DNA from: Frankiaceae bacterium
Lineage (GTDB): Bacteria > Actinomycetota > Actinomycetes > BP-191
Direction: 5' to 3'
DNA: 48,286 nt
Assembly: GCA_030840645.1 (NCBI GenBank)
Contig: JAVEEC010000078.1
Location: forward strand, 1 to 48,286
Positions 41,873-48,286 of this stretch are shown piece after piece. The notes beneath the pieces are model-generated. The model saw only the letters and a list, made by a program, of their open reading frames with translations, made no database searches and had not been told where the DNA came from. The stretch's first letter is position 1. Each line of letters begins with the position of its first letter. The position numbers and the translations under genes are program-made.

Positions 41873-42505
41873 CTACTTGAGGACCTCCTGGCCCTCGCTG
41901 AGGCTGAACTGCTCGTCGCCGAACAGGTACGTCGCCGACTTGCCGCTCGTCGCCAGCAGCTTGTAGCTGCCGCCGAACACCGCGCCGACCGAGGGCGTGT
42001 AGACCTTGTCGCCGACCTTCGTCTGCGCGTACTGCTTGCCGTCCTTGCCGTAGACGTGGATCAGCGCGACGCGCTGCCCGCCGACGCTCGCCGAGCTGCC
42101 GCCGGTCGACCCGGTGGAGCCGGTCGAGCCGGTGCTCGCGGGCGGCACGACCGCGCCGCCGGCCGCCGGGGCGGCCGGAGCGGCGGGCGCCGCGACGGGC
42201 GCGACGACCAGCGGCTTGAACGGGTCCTGACGGGCCGACACGTCGGCGTAGGACGCGGGCTGCGTGACGGCCTTCGGCTTCGCCGGGGCCTTCGCGGTCG
42301 TCGCCGTCTTGGCCTTCGCCGTGTGCTTCACGACCGGCACCGAGGGGCTCGCGGAGCCGCCCGACAGCATCGGCATAACGACGAAGTAGCCGAGGACCGC
42401 GACGGCGAGGGCACCCGCGCCGACCACGAGCGCCGCCTTGCGGTTCGAGCGCGAGCCGGTCTCCGGCTCCTCGCCCGCCCCGAACGGGAACGTGCTCTCA
42501 GTCAT
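41873..42505 (-). CDS. PilP-like type IV pilus assembly protein
   Basis: A 210-residue protein with a cytoplasmic N-terminus, one membrane helix (AALVVGAGALAVAVLGYFVV, about 24-43), a long Ala/Pro/Lys/Thr-rich linker (AKAKTATTAKAPAKPKAV, and GSTGSTGSTGG) and a C-terminal domain of about 70 residues (QRVALIHVYGKDGKQYAQTK, VYTPSVGAVFGGSYKLLA). Position after pilM-pilN-pilO and the single-helix-plus-linker layout suggest the PilP/GspC role, linking the inner-membrane platform to the cell envelope. Sequence similarity to PilP is weak. ATG at 42505 follows AGGAGAAG. Confidence 0.65.
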   Translation of the reverse strand: MTESTFPFGAGEEPETGSRSNRKAALVVGAGALAVAVLGYFVVMPMLSGGSASPSVPVVKHTAKAKTATTAKAPAKPKAVTQPASYADVSARQDPFKPLVVAPVAAPAAPAAPAAGGAVVPPASTGSTGSTGSTGGSSASVGGQRVALIHVYGKDGKQYAQTKVGDKVYTPSVGAVFGGSYKLLATSGKSATYLFGDEQFSLSEGQEVLK

Positions 42506-42514
42506 CTGCTTCTC

Positions 42515-43186
42515 CTACTTCGTCTCGTCGACGACGGGCCGCACGGGGACCGGCGCGGCGGTGGCGGTGGTCATGAACAGCCGCCCGGTGAGCGAGGCGC
42601 TGAGCTGGTCCTTCTCGACCGCGGTGGCGGCCGACGTCGAGCCGGCGGAGGTCTGGGCCGGGACGACCGCGATGCCGCTGACGAGGAAGGCGCGCGGCAT
42701 GCCCTCGATCTCGGCGAGGAACTGCGAGATCTGGCTGTACGTGCCCTTCACGGCGACGGAGACCGGGATGTGCGCCAACGGCAGCGTGGTGGCGGCGGCG
42801 GGCGCGGCGGCGGTCACCGGCCCGGCCGCGGCAACGGCGGCCGGCGCGAGCACCGGGGCCGACGGGGAGAGCGAGACCAGCTCGACGCCGGAGTTCTCCG
42901 CCGCCGTCGAGATGGCGCGGACCAGCGACGGCAGGGCGGGGTTGTTCGGGATCTTCGTCTCGAACTTGTCGAGCTCACCCTGGAGCCGCGGCTTGTCCTT
43001 CATCTGCTTGGTGAGCTGGGCGATCTGGCTCTGCAGCTTGAGGTTCGCCTGCTCCTGGGTCTGCGCGTCGGTCCGCAGGGCGCTCGCCTGGCTCGCCTTC
43101 GGCGTGACCAGGAGGAAGTACCCGCCCGCCAGGACGGCGACGGTGCCCAGCGCCGTGAGCAGCCAGAGCTGCCGGAGCTTGGTCAT
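42515..43186 (-). CDS. pilO: Type IV pilus assembly protein PilO
   Basis: A 223-residue bitopic protein: a membrane helix near the N-terminus (WLLTALGTVAVLAGGYFLL), a coiled coil (ASALRTDAQTQEQANLKLQS, QIAQLTKQMKDKPRLQGELD) and a ferredoxin-like C-terminal domain (IPVSVAVKGTYSQISQFLAE, IEGMPRAFLVSGIAVV). This is the PilO layout and it follows pilN with an ATGA overlap. An Ala/Pro-rich insert (residues about 112-140) is specific to this protein. Confidence 0.85.
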   Translation of the reverse strand: MTKLRQLWLLTALGTVAVLAGGYFLLVTPKASQASALRTDAQTQEQANLKLQSQIAQLTKQMKDKPRLQGELDKFETKIPNNPALPSLVRAISTAAENSGVELVSLSPSAPVLAPAAVAAAGPVTAAAPAAATTLPLAHIPVSVAVKGTYSQISQFLAEIEGMPRAFLVSGIAVVPAQTSAGSTSAATAVEKDQLSASLTGRLFMTTATAAPVPVRPVVDETK

Positions 43187-43851
43187 CGGGCCAGTCCCTT
43201 CGAGTAACGGCCCGACAGCGCGGCGGGCGTGAGGTTGACGGTGGACGCGTAGTCCACGACCGTCCGGGTGCCGATGAGCCGTTCGACGGAGCTGGTGAAG
43301 TACGGGTTCGCGTACCCCTTCTGCTTCGCCAGGCTCTCGAGCCAGACCGCGACGTCGTCGTGGCCGAGCGCGCTGCCGGTGATCGTGACGGTGCCGATGC
43401 CCGGGTCGAGGATCGTGCCGCCCGCGGGGGCGGCGGTCGCGCCGGTCACGGTGGCGTTGAAGTTGGTCAGCCAGACGTTGCCCGGGATGGTCAACGTCAT
43501 GTCGTGCAGGTAGTTGGACCAGAGCACCTCGGAGGACATCGCGGAGGCGAGGGTCACCTGCGCTGCGTCCACGCGGGTCTGCAGGTCCTGAACGCTCTGC
43601 AGGCTGTTGAGCTGCGTGCGCAGCTGGACGCTGCGCGCCGCCGCCCGGGTCTTGGCCTGCTCGGCCGAGGAGACCTGCGAGCTCTGGTGCGCGTACAGCA
43701 CGCCGACGACCGCGACGGCGGCGAGGCCGGTGGCCGCCATCGCCACCTTCGCCCTTCGCTGCCCGGCCTTCTCGGCGATCTCGGGCGGCAGCAGGTTGAC
43801 CCGCGGCATCGCTGCCGTGGCCGTGCTGCTACCGAACGTCGTGGCCGCCAC
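43183..43851 (-). CDS. pilN: Type IV pilus assembly protein PilN
   Basis: A 222-residue bitopic protein. The N-terminal cytoplasmic tail carries MPRVNLLPPEIAEKA (about 15-29), the conserved INLLP-type peptide that binds PilM. A membrane helix (VAMAATGLAAVAVVGVLYAH) and a coiled coil follow (SSAEQAKTRAAARSVQLRTQ), then a ferredoxin-like domain with IPGNVWLTNFNATVTG. GTG at 43851 immediately follows the pilM TAA. Confidence 0.87.
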   Translation of the reverse strand: MAATTFGSSTATAAMPRVNLLPPEIAEKAGQRRAKVAMAATGLAAVAVVGVLYAHQSSQVSSAEQAKTRAAARSVQLRTQLNSLQSVQDLQTRVDAAQVTLASAMSSEVLWSNYLHDMTLTIPGNVWLTNFNATVTGATAAPAGGTILDPGIGTVTITGSALGHDDVAVWLESLAKQKGYANPYFTSSVERLIGTRTVVDYASTVNLTPAALSGRYSKGLAR

Positions 43852-44910
43852 TTACGCCACCCCCATCGCAAGTCCGACGGGAACCGTGGCGAGCGGCTCC
43901 ACGTGACCGAGCTGCTCCTGTGAGAGCCCGAGCTTTCCGATCCGGATGTTCGAGAGCGGGCGGCCCGGCTCGACCGGGACCCGCAGCAGCTCGCCGAGGC
44001 GCTCGACGAGGCCGCCGAGCTGAGCCCCGCCGCCGCTGACGACGACGCGGGACAGGCGCGCGGCCTGGGGCTGCGCGAGGTAGTAGTCGAGCGAGCCGCG
44101 GACCTCTTCGAGGAACGCGCCCGCGTGCTGGTCGATGACCCGCGCGGCAGGCGACGCACCTTCGACGGAGCCGCCGCCCATGCCGGTCTGCCACTTGAGC
44201 GACTCGGCCTCCTCGGCCGGTACGCCCATCCGGTCGGCGACGGCGTCGGTGACGTCGTTGCCGCCCATGAGCAGGATGCGGACGAAGCGGGGAACGCCGC
44301 CCTGGTGCACGACGATGTTCGTGACGCTGGCGCCGATGTCCACCAGTGCCTCGGCCTCGGCCGTGAAGCCGGCCTGGTCGACGGGCGCCAGTGCCCGCAG
44401 CATCGCGAACGGCGTCAGGTCGACCATGACCGGCGAGAGGCCGGCGCGCTGCGCCGCCTCCATCGCCGAGGCCACCATCTCGCGCGACGCCGCGACGAGC
44501 AGGACGCGGAGCATCCGGCCGCCGGACTCGTTCGTGAACTCCTCGAGCGGGTGGAAGTCGAGGATCGCCTGGTCGACCGGGATCGGGATGAAGTCCTGGA
44601 CCTGGAACGCCAGGGACTTGCGGAGCTCGTCCGCCGGCAGCCAGGGCAGGTCGACCTGCCGGACGATGACCTTCTGGTTCGAGACGCCGAGCACGACCTT
44701 CTTGGTCGAGAACTTGGCGGTCGCCCAGAGCTGGCGGATGGCGCGTGCAACGGTCTCGGGGTCGATCACCTCGCCGTCACGAACCGTGCCAGGGGGCAGC
44801 GCGACCTGGCCGAAACGCTCCAGCACGGCCGGCCGCTTGCTGAGGTTCATCTCGGCGGCGCGCACGCTGGAGGTCCCGATGTCGAGCCCCACTGCTGTCT
44901 TGACTCCCAC
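43852..44910 (-). CDS. pilM: Type IV pilus assembly ATPase-like protein PilM
   Basis: A 352-residue actin-like (FtsA-fold) protein that anchors PilN at the inner face of the membrane. Visible nucleotide-binding motifs are AVGLDIGTSSVRAAEM at the N-terminus, ALVDIGASVTNIVVHQGGVP and VVVSGGGAQLGGLVERLGEL. IPIPVDQAILDFHPLEEF and SLDYYLAQPQ are typical PilM stretches. GTG at 44910 follows GGAG by six bases; the longer frame upstream crosses the promoter. It starts the pilM-N-O-(P) unit. Confidence 0.92.
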   Translation of the reverse strand: MGVKTAVGLDIGTSSVRAAEMNLSKRPAVLERFGQVALPPGTVRDGEVIDPETVARAIRQLWATAKFSTKKVVLGVSNQKVIVRQVDLPWLPADELRKSLAFQVQDFIPIPVDQAILDFHPLEEFTNESGGRMLRVLLVAASREMVASAMEAAQRAGLSPVMVDLTPFAMLRALAPVDQAGFTAEAEALVDIGASVTNIVVHQGGVPRFVRILLMGGNDVTDAVADRMGVPAEEAESLKWQTGMGGGSVEGASPAARVIDQHAGAFLEEVRGSLDYYLAQPQAARLSRVVVSGGGAQLGGLVERLGELLRVPVEPGRPLSNIRIGKLGLSQEQLGHVEPLATVPVGLAMGVA

Positions 44911-44924
44911 GACTGCTCCGCTCT

Positions 44925-44941
44925 GCTCACGGCACGTGAGC
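44925..44941. promoter_or_regulatory. Palindrome in the pilM leader
   Basis: GCTCACG (44925-44931), three bases, then CGTGAGC (44935-44941). It lies between the presumed pilM start site (near 44955) and the Shine-Dalgarno, so it could be an operator or an RNA hairpin that limits ribosome access. Confidence 0.4.
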
Positions 44942-44961
44942 TGGTGGACGTACAAGCAAGC

Positions 44962-44989
44962 AATCGGTCGGCTTGGGGGGTGGCTTGAG
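44962..44989 (-). promoter_or_regulatory. Candidate FliA/WhiG-type promoter of pilM
   Basis: The minus strand has CTCA (44989-44986), 17 bases, then ACCGAT. The same arrangement with the same spacing precedes the prepilin riboswitch. It resembles, with one difference in the -10, the motility sigma factor consensus reported for Actinoplanes (CTCA, 15-17 bases, GCCGAA). Confidence 0.5.
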
Positions 44990-45031
44990 AAAATCGCTGC
45001 GCCCCGGGCGTACCGGGTCGGCCCGCTAGGC

Positions 45032-45805
45032 CTAGACCCCCGTGAGGCGCAGGTACCAGTCCGCGAGAGCCTCGCCCCACAGGATCGCCACAAATGCCCC
45101 CACGATCATGAACGGCCCGAACGGCACCTTGGTCTTGCGCCCCGCGCGCCCGACGAGGATCGCCACGACGCCGAACACGCCGCCGAGCAGGAAGCCGAGC
45201 AGCCAGCCCGCGAACCAGGTCCGCCAGCCGAGGTACGCGAGGTACAGGCCGAGCACGCCGGCGAGCTTCACGTCGCCGTAGCCCATCCCCTTCGGGTGGG
45301 CGAGGCGGAGCAGGGCGTAGACGCCCCACAGGACCGCCATGCCGACCAACGCCCGCAGCATCACCTCGGGCTCGCCGTCCAGCAGCGCCGCGGCGCCCAG
45401 CAGCACGATGCCGGCGGCGTAGCTCGGCAGCGTGAGGACGTTGGGCAGCCGCTTGTGCTCGAGGTCGATGAGCGCCAGCGCCACCAGGACCGCGCCGAGG
45501 TACAGGTACGCGGGCAACGCCCAGTCGAGGCCTACGCGGGCAGCCAGGGCCGCGAACACCCCACCCGTGAGCAGCTCGACCAGCGGGTACCGCACGCTGA
45601 TCGGCTCCCCGCAGTGCCGGCACCGGCCGCGCAGCAGCAGCCAGGACACGACCGGGACGTTGTCGCGGGGGGCGATGGGGGCGTCGCAGCCGGGGCAGTG
45701 CGACGGCGGCGACACGATGCTCTCGCCGCGCGGCACGCGCCACACGACGACGTTCAGGAACGACCCGATGAGCAGCCCGAACAGGCCGGCGAGGACCACG
45801 GTCAT
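45032..45805 (-). CDS. pilD: Prepilin peptidase / N-methyltransferase
   Basis: Cleaves the leader of prepilins and methylates the new N-terminus. The 257-residue polytopic protein has the zinc-binding HCPGCDAPIAPRDNVPVVSW and GRCRHCGEPISVRYPLVELL (two CxxC pairs), and the two catalytic Asp residues in ALIDLEHKRLPNVLTLPSYA and GMGYGDVKLAGVLGLYL. It is a full-length bifunctional form. ATG at 45805 follows GAGGA. It lies between the prepilin and pilM units. Confidence 0.93.
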   Translation of the reverse strand: MTVVLAGLFGLLIGSFLNVVVWRVPRGESIVSPPSHCPGCDAPIAPRDNVPVVSWLLLRGRCRHCGEPISVRYPLVELLTGGVFAALAARVGLDWALPAYLYLGAVLVALALIDLEHKRLPNVLTLPSYAAGIVLLGAAALLDGEPEVMLRALVGMAVLWGVYALLRLAHPKGMGYGDVKLAGVLGLYLAYLGWRTWFAGWLLGFLLGGVFGVVAILVGRAGRKTKVPFGPFMIVGAFVAILWGEALADWYLRLTGV

Positions 45806-45924
45806 GAGGAGCCCAGCCTAGTGCGGCAGGCGACGCACCGGCCCCACCCGACACGCGCCCGCCCCGGGGTGGCTACCGGGATCGGCTCGGTGGGTGCGTA
45901 CGGCCGTACCCGGACAACGCGAAC

Positions 45925-45950
45925 GGGGCGGCTCCCGAAGGAACCGCCCC
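45925..45950 (-). terminator. Intrinsic terminator after the prepilin gene
   Basis: On the minus strand GGGGCGGTTCC, loop TTCG, GGAGCCGCCCC, then GTTCGCGTTGT. The stem is 11 bp with one G-T pair and a stable UUCG loop. It starts 20 bases after the prepilin stop. Confidence 0.8.
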
Positions 45951-45970
45951 GCGCGCTGCTTACAGGGGTG

Positions 45971-46384
45971 TTACGGGCAGGCCCCGACGGTGGGCGCGCC
46001 GCCGGTGTTCGTCAGCATGAAGGTGCGGCCACCGCTCTTGTGCGTGGCGTCCATGCAGTACGCGACGGAGCTCGCGGACTTCAGGTTCAGCGTGATGTTC
46101 GTGGTGCTCGGGTTGAACCCCTCGCCCACCAGGCCGGTCGGCGGCGTCGTGGTCGCCGAGCCGAGGGTGGTCGTGTAGGTCGCCGCCTCCGTGAAGTACG
46201 ACTCCTGCGCCACAGCGGCGTTGCGGAGCTCGGACTTCGCGGCCGCCTCCCAGCCCTTCTTGCGCTGGCTGAGGAACGACGGGATGGCGATGGCGGCGAG
46301 GATGCCGATGATGATGATGACGACGAGGAGCTCGATGAGGGTGAAGCCGTCCTCATCCTGGGTCTTGCGGAGACGAGCGAGCAT
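45971..46384 (-). CDS. pilA: Type IV prepilin (major pilin candidate)
   Basis: A 137-residue prepilin with a class III signal: 13 residues ending in Gly (MLARLRKTQDEDG), cleavage before Phe, and FTLIELLVVIIIIGILAA with Glu5 of the mature protein. The rest is a small globular domain with SQRKKGWEAAAKSELRNAAV, and two cysteines near the C-terminus (AYCMDATH and VGACP) likely forming the pilin disulfide loop. Downstream terminator and upstream riboswitch make it a separate unit, consistent with high expression. ATG at 46384 follows AAGGA. Confidence 0.93.
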   Translation of the reverse strand: MLARLRKTQDEDGFTLIELLVVIIIIGILAAIAIPSFLSQRKKGWEAAAKSELRNAAVAQESYFTEAATYTTTLGSATTTPPTGLVGEGFNPSTTNITLNLKSASSVAYCMDATHKSGGRTFMLTNTGGAPTVGACP

Positions 46385-46462
46385 CTGCTCTGGTCCTTCC
46401 TCTGACTGATGGTGAGCCACGCGGTGGTGCAGATTCCCTCGCGCGGCTCCTCCGAGGAGGTG

Positions 46463-46562
46463 CCGGCCGAGGCAGCCAGGCGGACCGGGGTCTCCGGTTC
46501 CTTGGCTTTGCGACCCCGCCTCGCGGCGGGTGTGCCCTTGCTTGGCCATGCGGCTCGATGAC
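46463..46562 (-). ncRNA. c-di-GMP-I (GEMM-I) riboswitch of the prepilin gene
   Basis: The minus strand carries the conserved core in order: AAGGGCACACC (to 46529), the P1b hairpin CCGCC-GCGA-GGCGG (46529-46516) with a GNRA loop, GGTCGCAAAGCCA (the GCAAAGCC block at about 46511-46504), the P2 stem with ACCGG/CCGGT, and CCTGGCTGCC (ending 46471). The G-rich position that selects c-di-GMP over cGAMP reads G as far as I can align. It lies about 80 bases upstream of the prepilin start. Expression platform and sign of control cannot be told. Confidence 0.85.
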
Positions 46563-46570
46563 ACTTACTG

Positions 46571-46598
46571 CTTCGGTAGGCGCCCCGGGTCGCTTGAG
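46571..46598 (-). promoter_or_regulatory. Candidate FliA/WhiG-type promoter of the riboswitch-pilin unit
   Basis: The minus strand has CTCA (46598-46595), 17 bases, then ACCGAAG. Transcription would start about ten bases later, just at the 5' side of the riboswitch. The motif CTCAAGC-x-ACCC is shared with the pilM upstream region at the same distance from ACCGA. Confidence 0.5.
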
Positions 46599-46680
46599 TG
46601 GCCCGCACCGACTTTTTCGGCGAACGAGGTTTGACATGCCGCGAGGGGCCGCCGCGGCGACCCCTCGGGCAGGCAGACCG

Positions 46681-47904
46681 TTACTTGATCAGGTCGAACA
46701 CCTTGAAGATCGGCATGTACAGCGCCACGATCATCGACCCGACCATGCCGCCGAGGAACGCGATCATCAACGGCTCGATCAGGGCGGTCAGCGACTCGGT
46801 CGTCGCCTCGACCTCCTGGTCGTAGAACTCCGCGATCTTCATCAGCATCGTGTCGAGGGCGCCGGTGTCCTCACCGACAGCCATCATCTGCACGACCATC
46901 GGCGGGAACACCGGGTGCGCCTCCAGCGGCTTCGCCAGCGCCTCGCCGGTCCTGACGCTCTCCTGGACATCGCGGATCGCGCGGGCCAGGACGACGTTGC
47001 CTGTGGTGTCGGCGACGATGTCGAGGCTCTGCAGGATCGGCACGCCGGACTTCATCATGGTGCCGAGGTTGCGGGCGAAGCGGCTCAGGGCGATCTTCTG
47101 GAACAGCTTGCCGAACACCGGGACCTTGAGCTTGAACGGGTCCACGACGTTGCGGACGCGGTCGGTGTGCTTGGTGCGCTTCCACGCCACGGCACCCGCG
47201 ATCATCCCGATGACGAGCACCGGCAGGAACAGCCGGAGCTGGTTGCTGACGAACACCAGCAGGCGGGTCGGTGCGGGCAGCGTGCTGCCGAGGTCTTTGA
47301 ACATCTTCGCGAACACCGGGACGATGAAGATCAGCATGACGAAGCACATCAGGATCGCGAGGATGAACACCACGACCGGGTAGGTCATGGCCGCCTTCAC
47401 CTTGCCGCGCAGCTTGACCTCGGACTCGTAGTTCTCCGCGATCTGGACCATGACGGAGTCGAGGAAGCCGCCGACCTCGCCGGCCTTGGTCATGTTGACC
47501 ATCAGCGGCGGGAACACCTTCGGGTGCTTGGCGAACGCCGACGACAGCGCGTTGCCGGTCTCGACGTCGTTGCGGACCTCGCCGAGGACCCGGGCCAGCT
47601 CGGAGTTGTCGGTCTGCTCGGCCAGGATGTTCAGCGCGCGGAGCAGCGAGAGCCCGGAGTTGATCATCGTCGCGAACTGCCGCGCCATGATCGCGAGGTC
47701 CTTGAGCTTGACCTTCTTCGCGCCCATGCCGGGGATCTTCAGGTCGGTGCTGAGGCCGCCCTTGTTCGCCTCGTCGATCGAGACGGGGGCGTACCCCATG
47801 CCCTTGAGCTTGGTCGCGACGGCCGTGGCGCTGTCGGCCTCCAGGGTCCCGCTGACGACCTTGCCCGCGCGGTCGCGGACCTTGTAGGCGTACGTGGTTG
47901 CCAT
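46681..47904 (-). CDS. pilC: Type IV pilus inner-membrane platform protein PilC
   Basis: A 407-residue GspF/PilC-family protein. It has an N-terminal domain (TYAYKVRDRAGKVVSGTLEA), two T2SSF repeats each beginning LKDLAIMARQFATMINSGLS (about 68) and KIALSRFARNLGTMMKSGVP (about 270), three membrane helices (VVFILAILMCFVMLIFIVPV; LFLPVLVIGMIAGAVAW; MIAFLGGMVGSMIVALYMPI) and the FPPLMVNMTKAGEVGGFLD pattern. ATG at 47904 overlaps no gene; pilT stops 12 bases upstream. Confidence 0.95.
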   Translation of the reverse strand: MATTYAYKVRDRAGKVVSGTLEADSATAVATKLKGMGYAPVSIDEANKGGLSTDLKIPGMGAKKVKLKDLAIMARQFATMINSGLSLLRALNILAEQTDNSELARVLGEVRNDVETGNALSSAFAKHPKVFPPLMVNMTKAGEVGGFLDSVMVQIAENYESEVKLRGKVKAAMTYPVVVFILAILMCFVMLIFIVPVFAKMFKDLGSTLPAPTRLLVFVSNQLRLFLPVLVIGMIAGAVAWKRTKHTDRVRNVVDPFKLKVPVFGKLFQKIALSRFARNLGTMMKSGVPILQSLDIVADTTGNVVLARAIRDVQESVRTGEALAKPLEAHPVFPPMVVQMMAVGEDTGALDTMLMKIAEFYDQEVEATTESLTALIEPLMIAFLGGMVGSMIVALYMPIFKVFDLIK

Positions 47905-47915
47905 GACGGTTCCTC

Positions 47916-48286
47916 TCAGGCCCGGCCGCAGAGCCGGTTGAAGTCCTCGACGTGGTGGCACTTCTCCACGCCGGTCTCGTACGTGATGCGGCCGCGCTTG
48001 ACCAGCTCCGCGAGGTGCTGGTCCATGGTCTGCATGCCGAACTTCGCGCCGGCCTGCATCGCCGAGTAGATCTGGTGGGTCTTGCCCTCGCGGATCAGGT
48101 TGCGGATGGCGGGGGTCGCGACGAGCACCTCGGCGGTGACCACCCGGCCCTTGCCGTCAGCGGTGCGGCAGAGCTGCTGCGCGACGATGCCCTGCAGCGC
48201 ACCGGCGAGCTGCACGCGGACCTGCTGCTGCTGGTGCGCGGGGAACACGTCGATGATGCGGTCGATCGTCTGCGCCGCGTCCTGCG
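47916..48286 (-). CDS. pilT: Type IV pilus retraction ATPase PilT (C-terminal part, cut by window edge)
   Basis: The last 122 codons of a PilT-type secretion ATPase: RIIDVFPAHQQQQVRVQLAG, IVAQQLCRTADGKGRVVTAE and REGKTHQIYSAMQAGAKFGM followed by QTMDQHLAELVKRGRIT. The AIRNLIREGKTHQ and QTMDQ stretches are typical of PilT and not of PilB. The Walker motifs are outside the window. It powers pilus retraction. Confidence 0.92.
   Translation of the reverse strand, partial: QDAAQTIDRIIDVFPAHQQQQVRVQLAGALQGIVAQQLCRTADGKGRVVTAEVLVATPAIRNLIREGKTHQIYSAMQAGAKFGMQTMDQHLAELVKRGRITYETGVEKCHHVEDFNRLCGRA

Noticed and set aside
46385-46680. Alternative longer prepilin frames starting inside the riboswitch
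   Set aside because: They would add residues before a perfect class III leader; ATG 46384 with AAGGA is the right start.

Overview
The window is a very GC-rich stretch of an actinobacterial chromosome (Actinomycetota). The evidence is the gene content: a BldD orthologue, the actinobacterial integration host factor mIHF, a PriA without helicase motifs, a DUF1844 gene beside infC, PyrR-type control of a pyr operon, and many GTG/TTG starts with 4-base stop/start overlaps. I cannot place it below class level. Nearly all of the sequence is coding, and most genes are on the minus strand.

Read along the minus strand from the right edge, the order is as follows. (1) A type IV pilus cluster: pilT (cut by the window edge), pilC, a riboswitch-led prepilin gene, prepilin peptidase, then pilM-pilN-pilO and a PilP-like gene. 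(2) aroC-aroK-aroB-aroQ, pepQ, efp and nusB (shikimate pathway, dipeptidase, translation factor, rRNA antitermination). (3) bldD on the plus strand, divergent from pyrR. (4) The pyrimidine operon pyrR-pyrB-pyrC-(PH-like)carA, two unknown small genes, carB-pyrK-pyrD-pyrF. (5) mihF-gmk-rpoZ-coaBC. (6) An accessory block at about 18.7-22.4 kb: an ECF sigma factor with a membrane partner, a secreted protein, a DksA-like zinc finger, a P-loop protein and a GNAT acetyltransferase. (7) metK, a plus-strand GAF-PP2C phosphatase, and priA-def-fmt-rsmB-rpe plus a GGDEF response regulator. (8) ribD-ribE-ribBA-ribH-hisG and two membrane proteins. (9) A plus-strand group (methyltransferase, DUF1844, GH15) and the 5' part of infC at the left edge.

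Several regulatory signals can be read directly. A c-di-GMP-I (GEMM-I) riboswitch precedes the prepilin gene. The pilin and pilM transcription units share an upstream motif with identical spacing, consistent with a FliA/WhiG-type promoter. The divergent region between the ECF sigma gene and the secreted-protein gene is an exactly concentric pair of palindromes, so both genes have the same promoter. A PyrR-binding loop overlaps the pyrR ribosome binding site. A near-consensus BldD box lies on the bldD promoter. The GGDEF regulator, BldD and the riboswitch together point to c-di-GMP as a theme.

The items least explained by known biology are: a 54-bp interspersed repeat with inverted ends, present three times and always in promoter-proximal intergenic DNA; an in-frame fusion of a membrane PH-like protein to CarA; a His-rich membrane protein and another small unknown inside the pyr operon; a small MITE-like element at the stop codon of a methyltransferase gene; and the mirrored ECF promoter. 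No tRNA, rRNA, CRISPR array or complete insertion sequence was seen.
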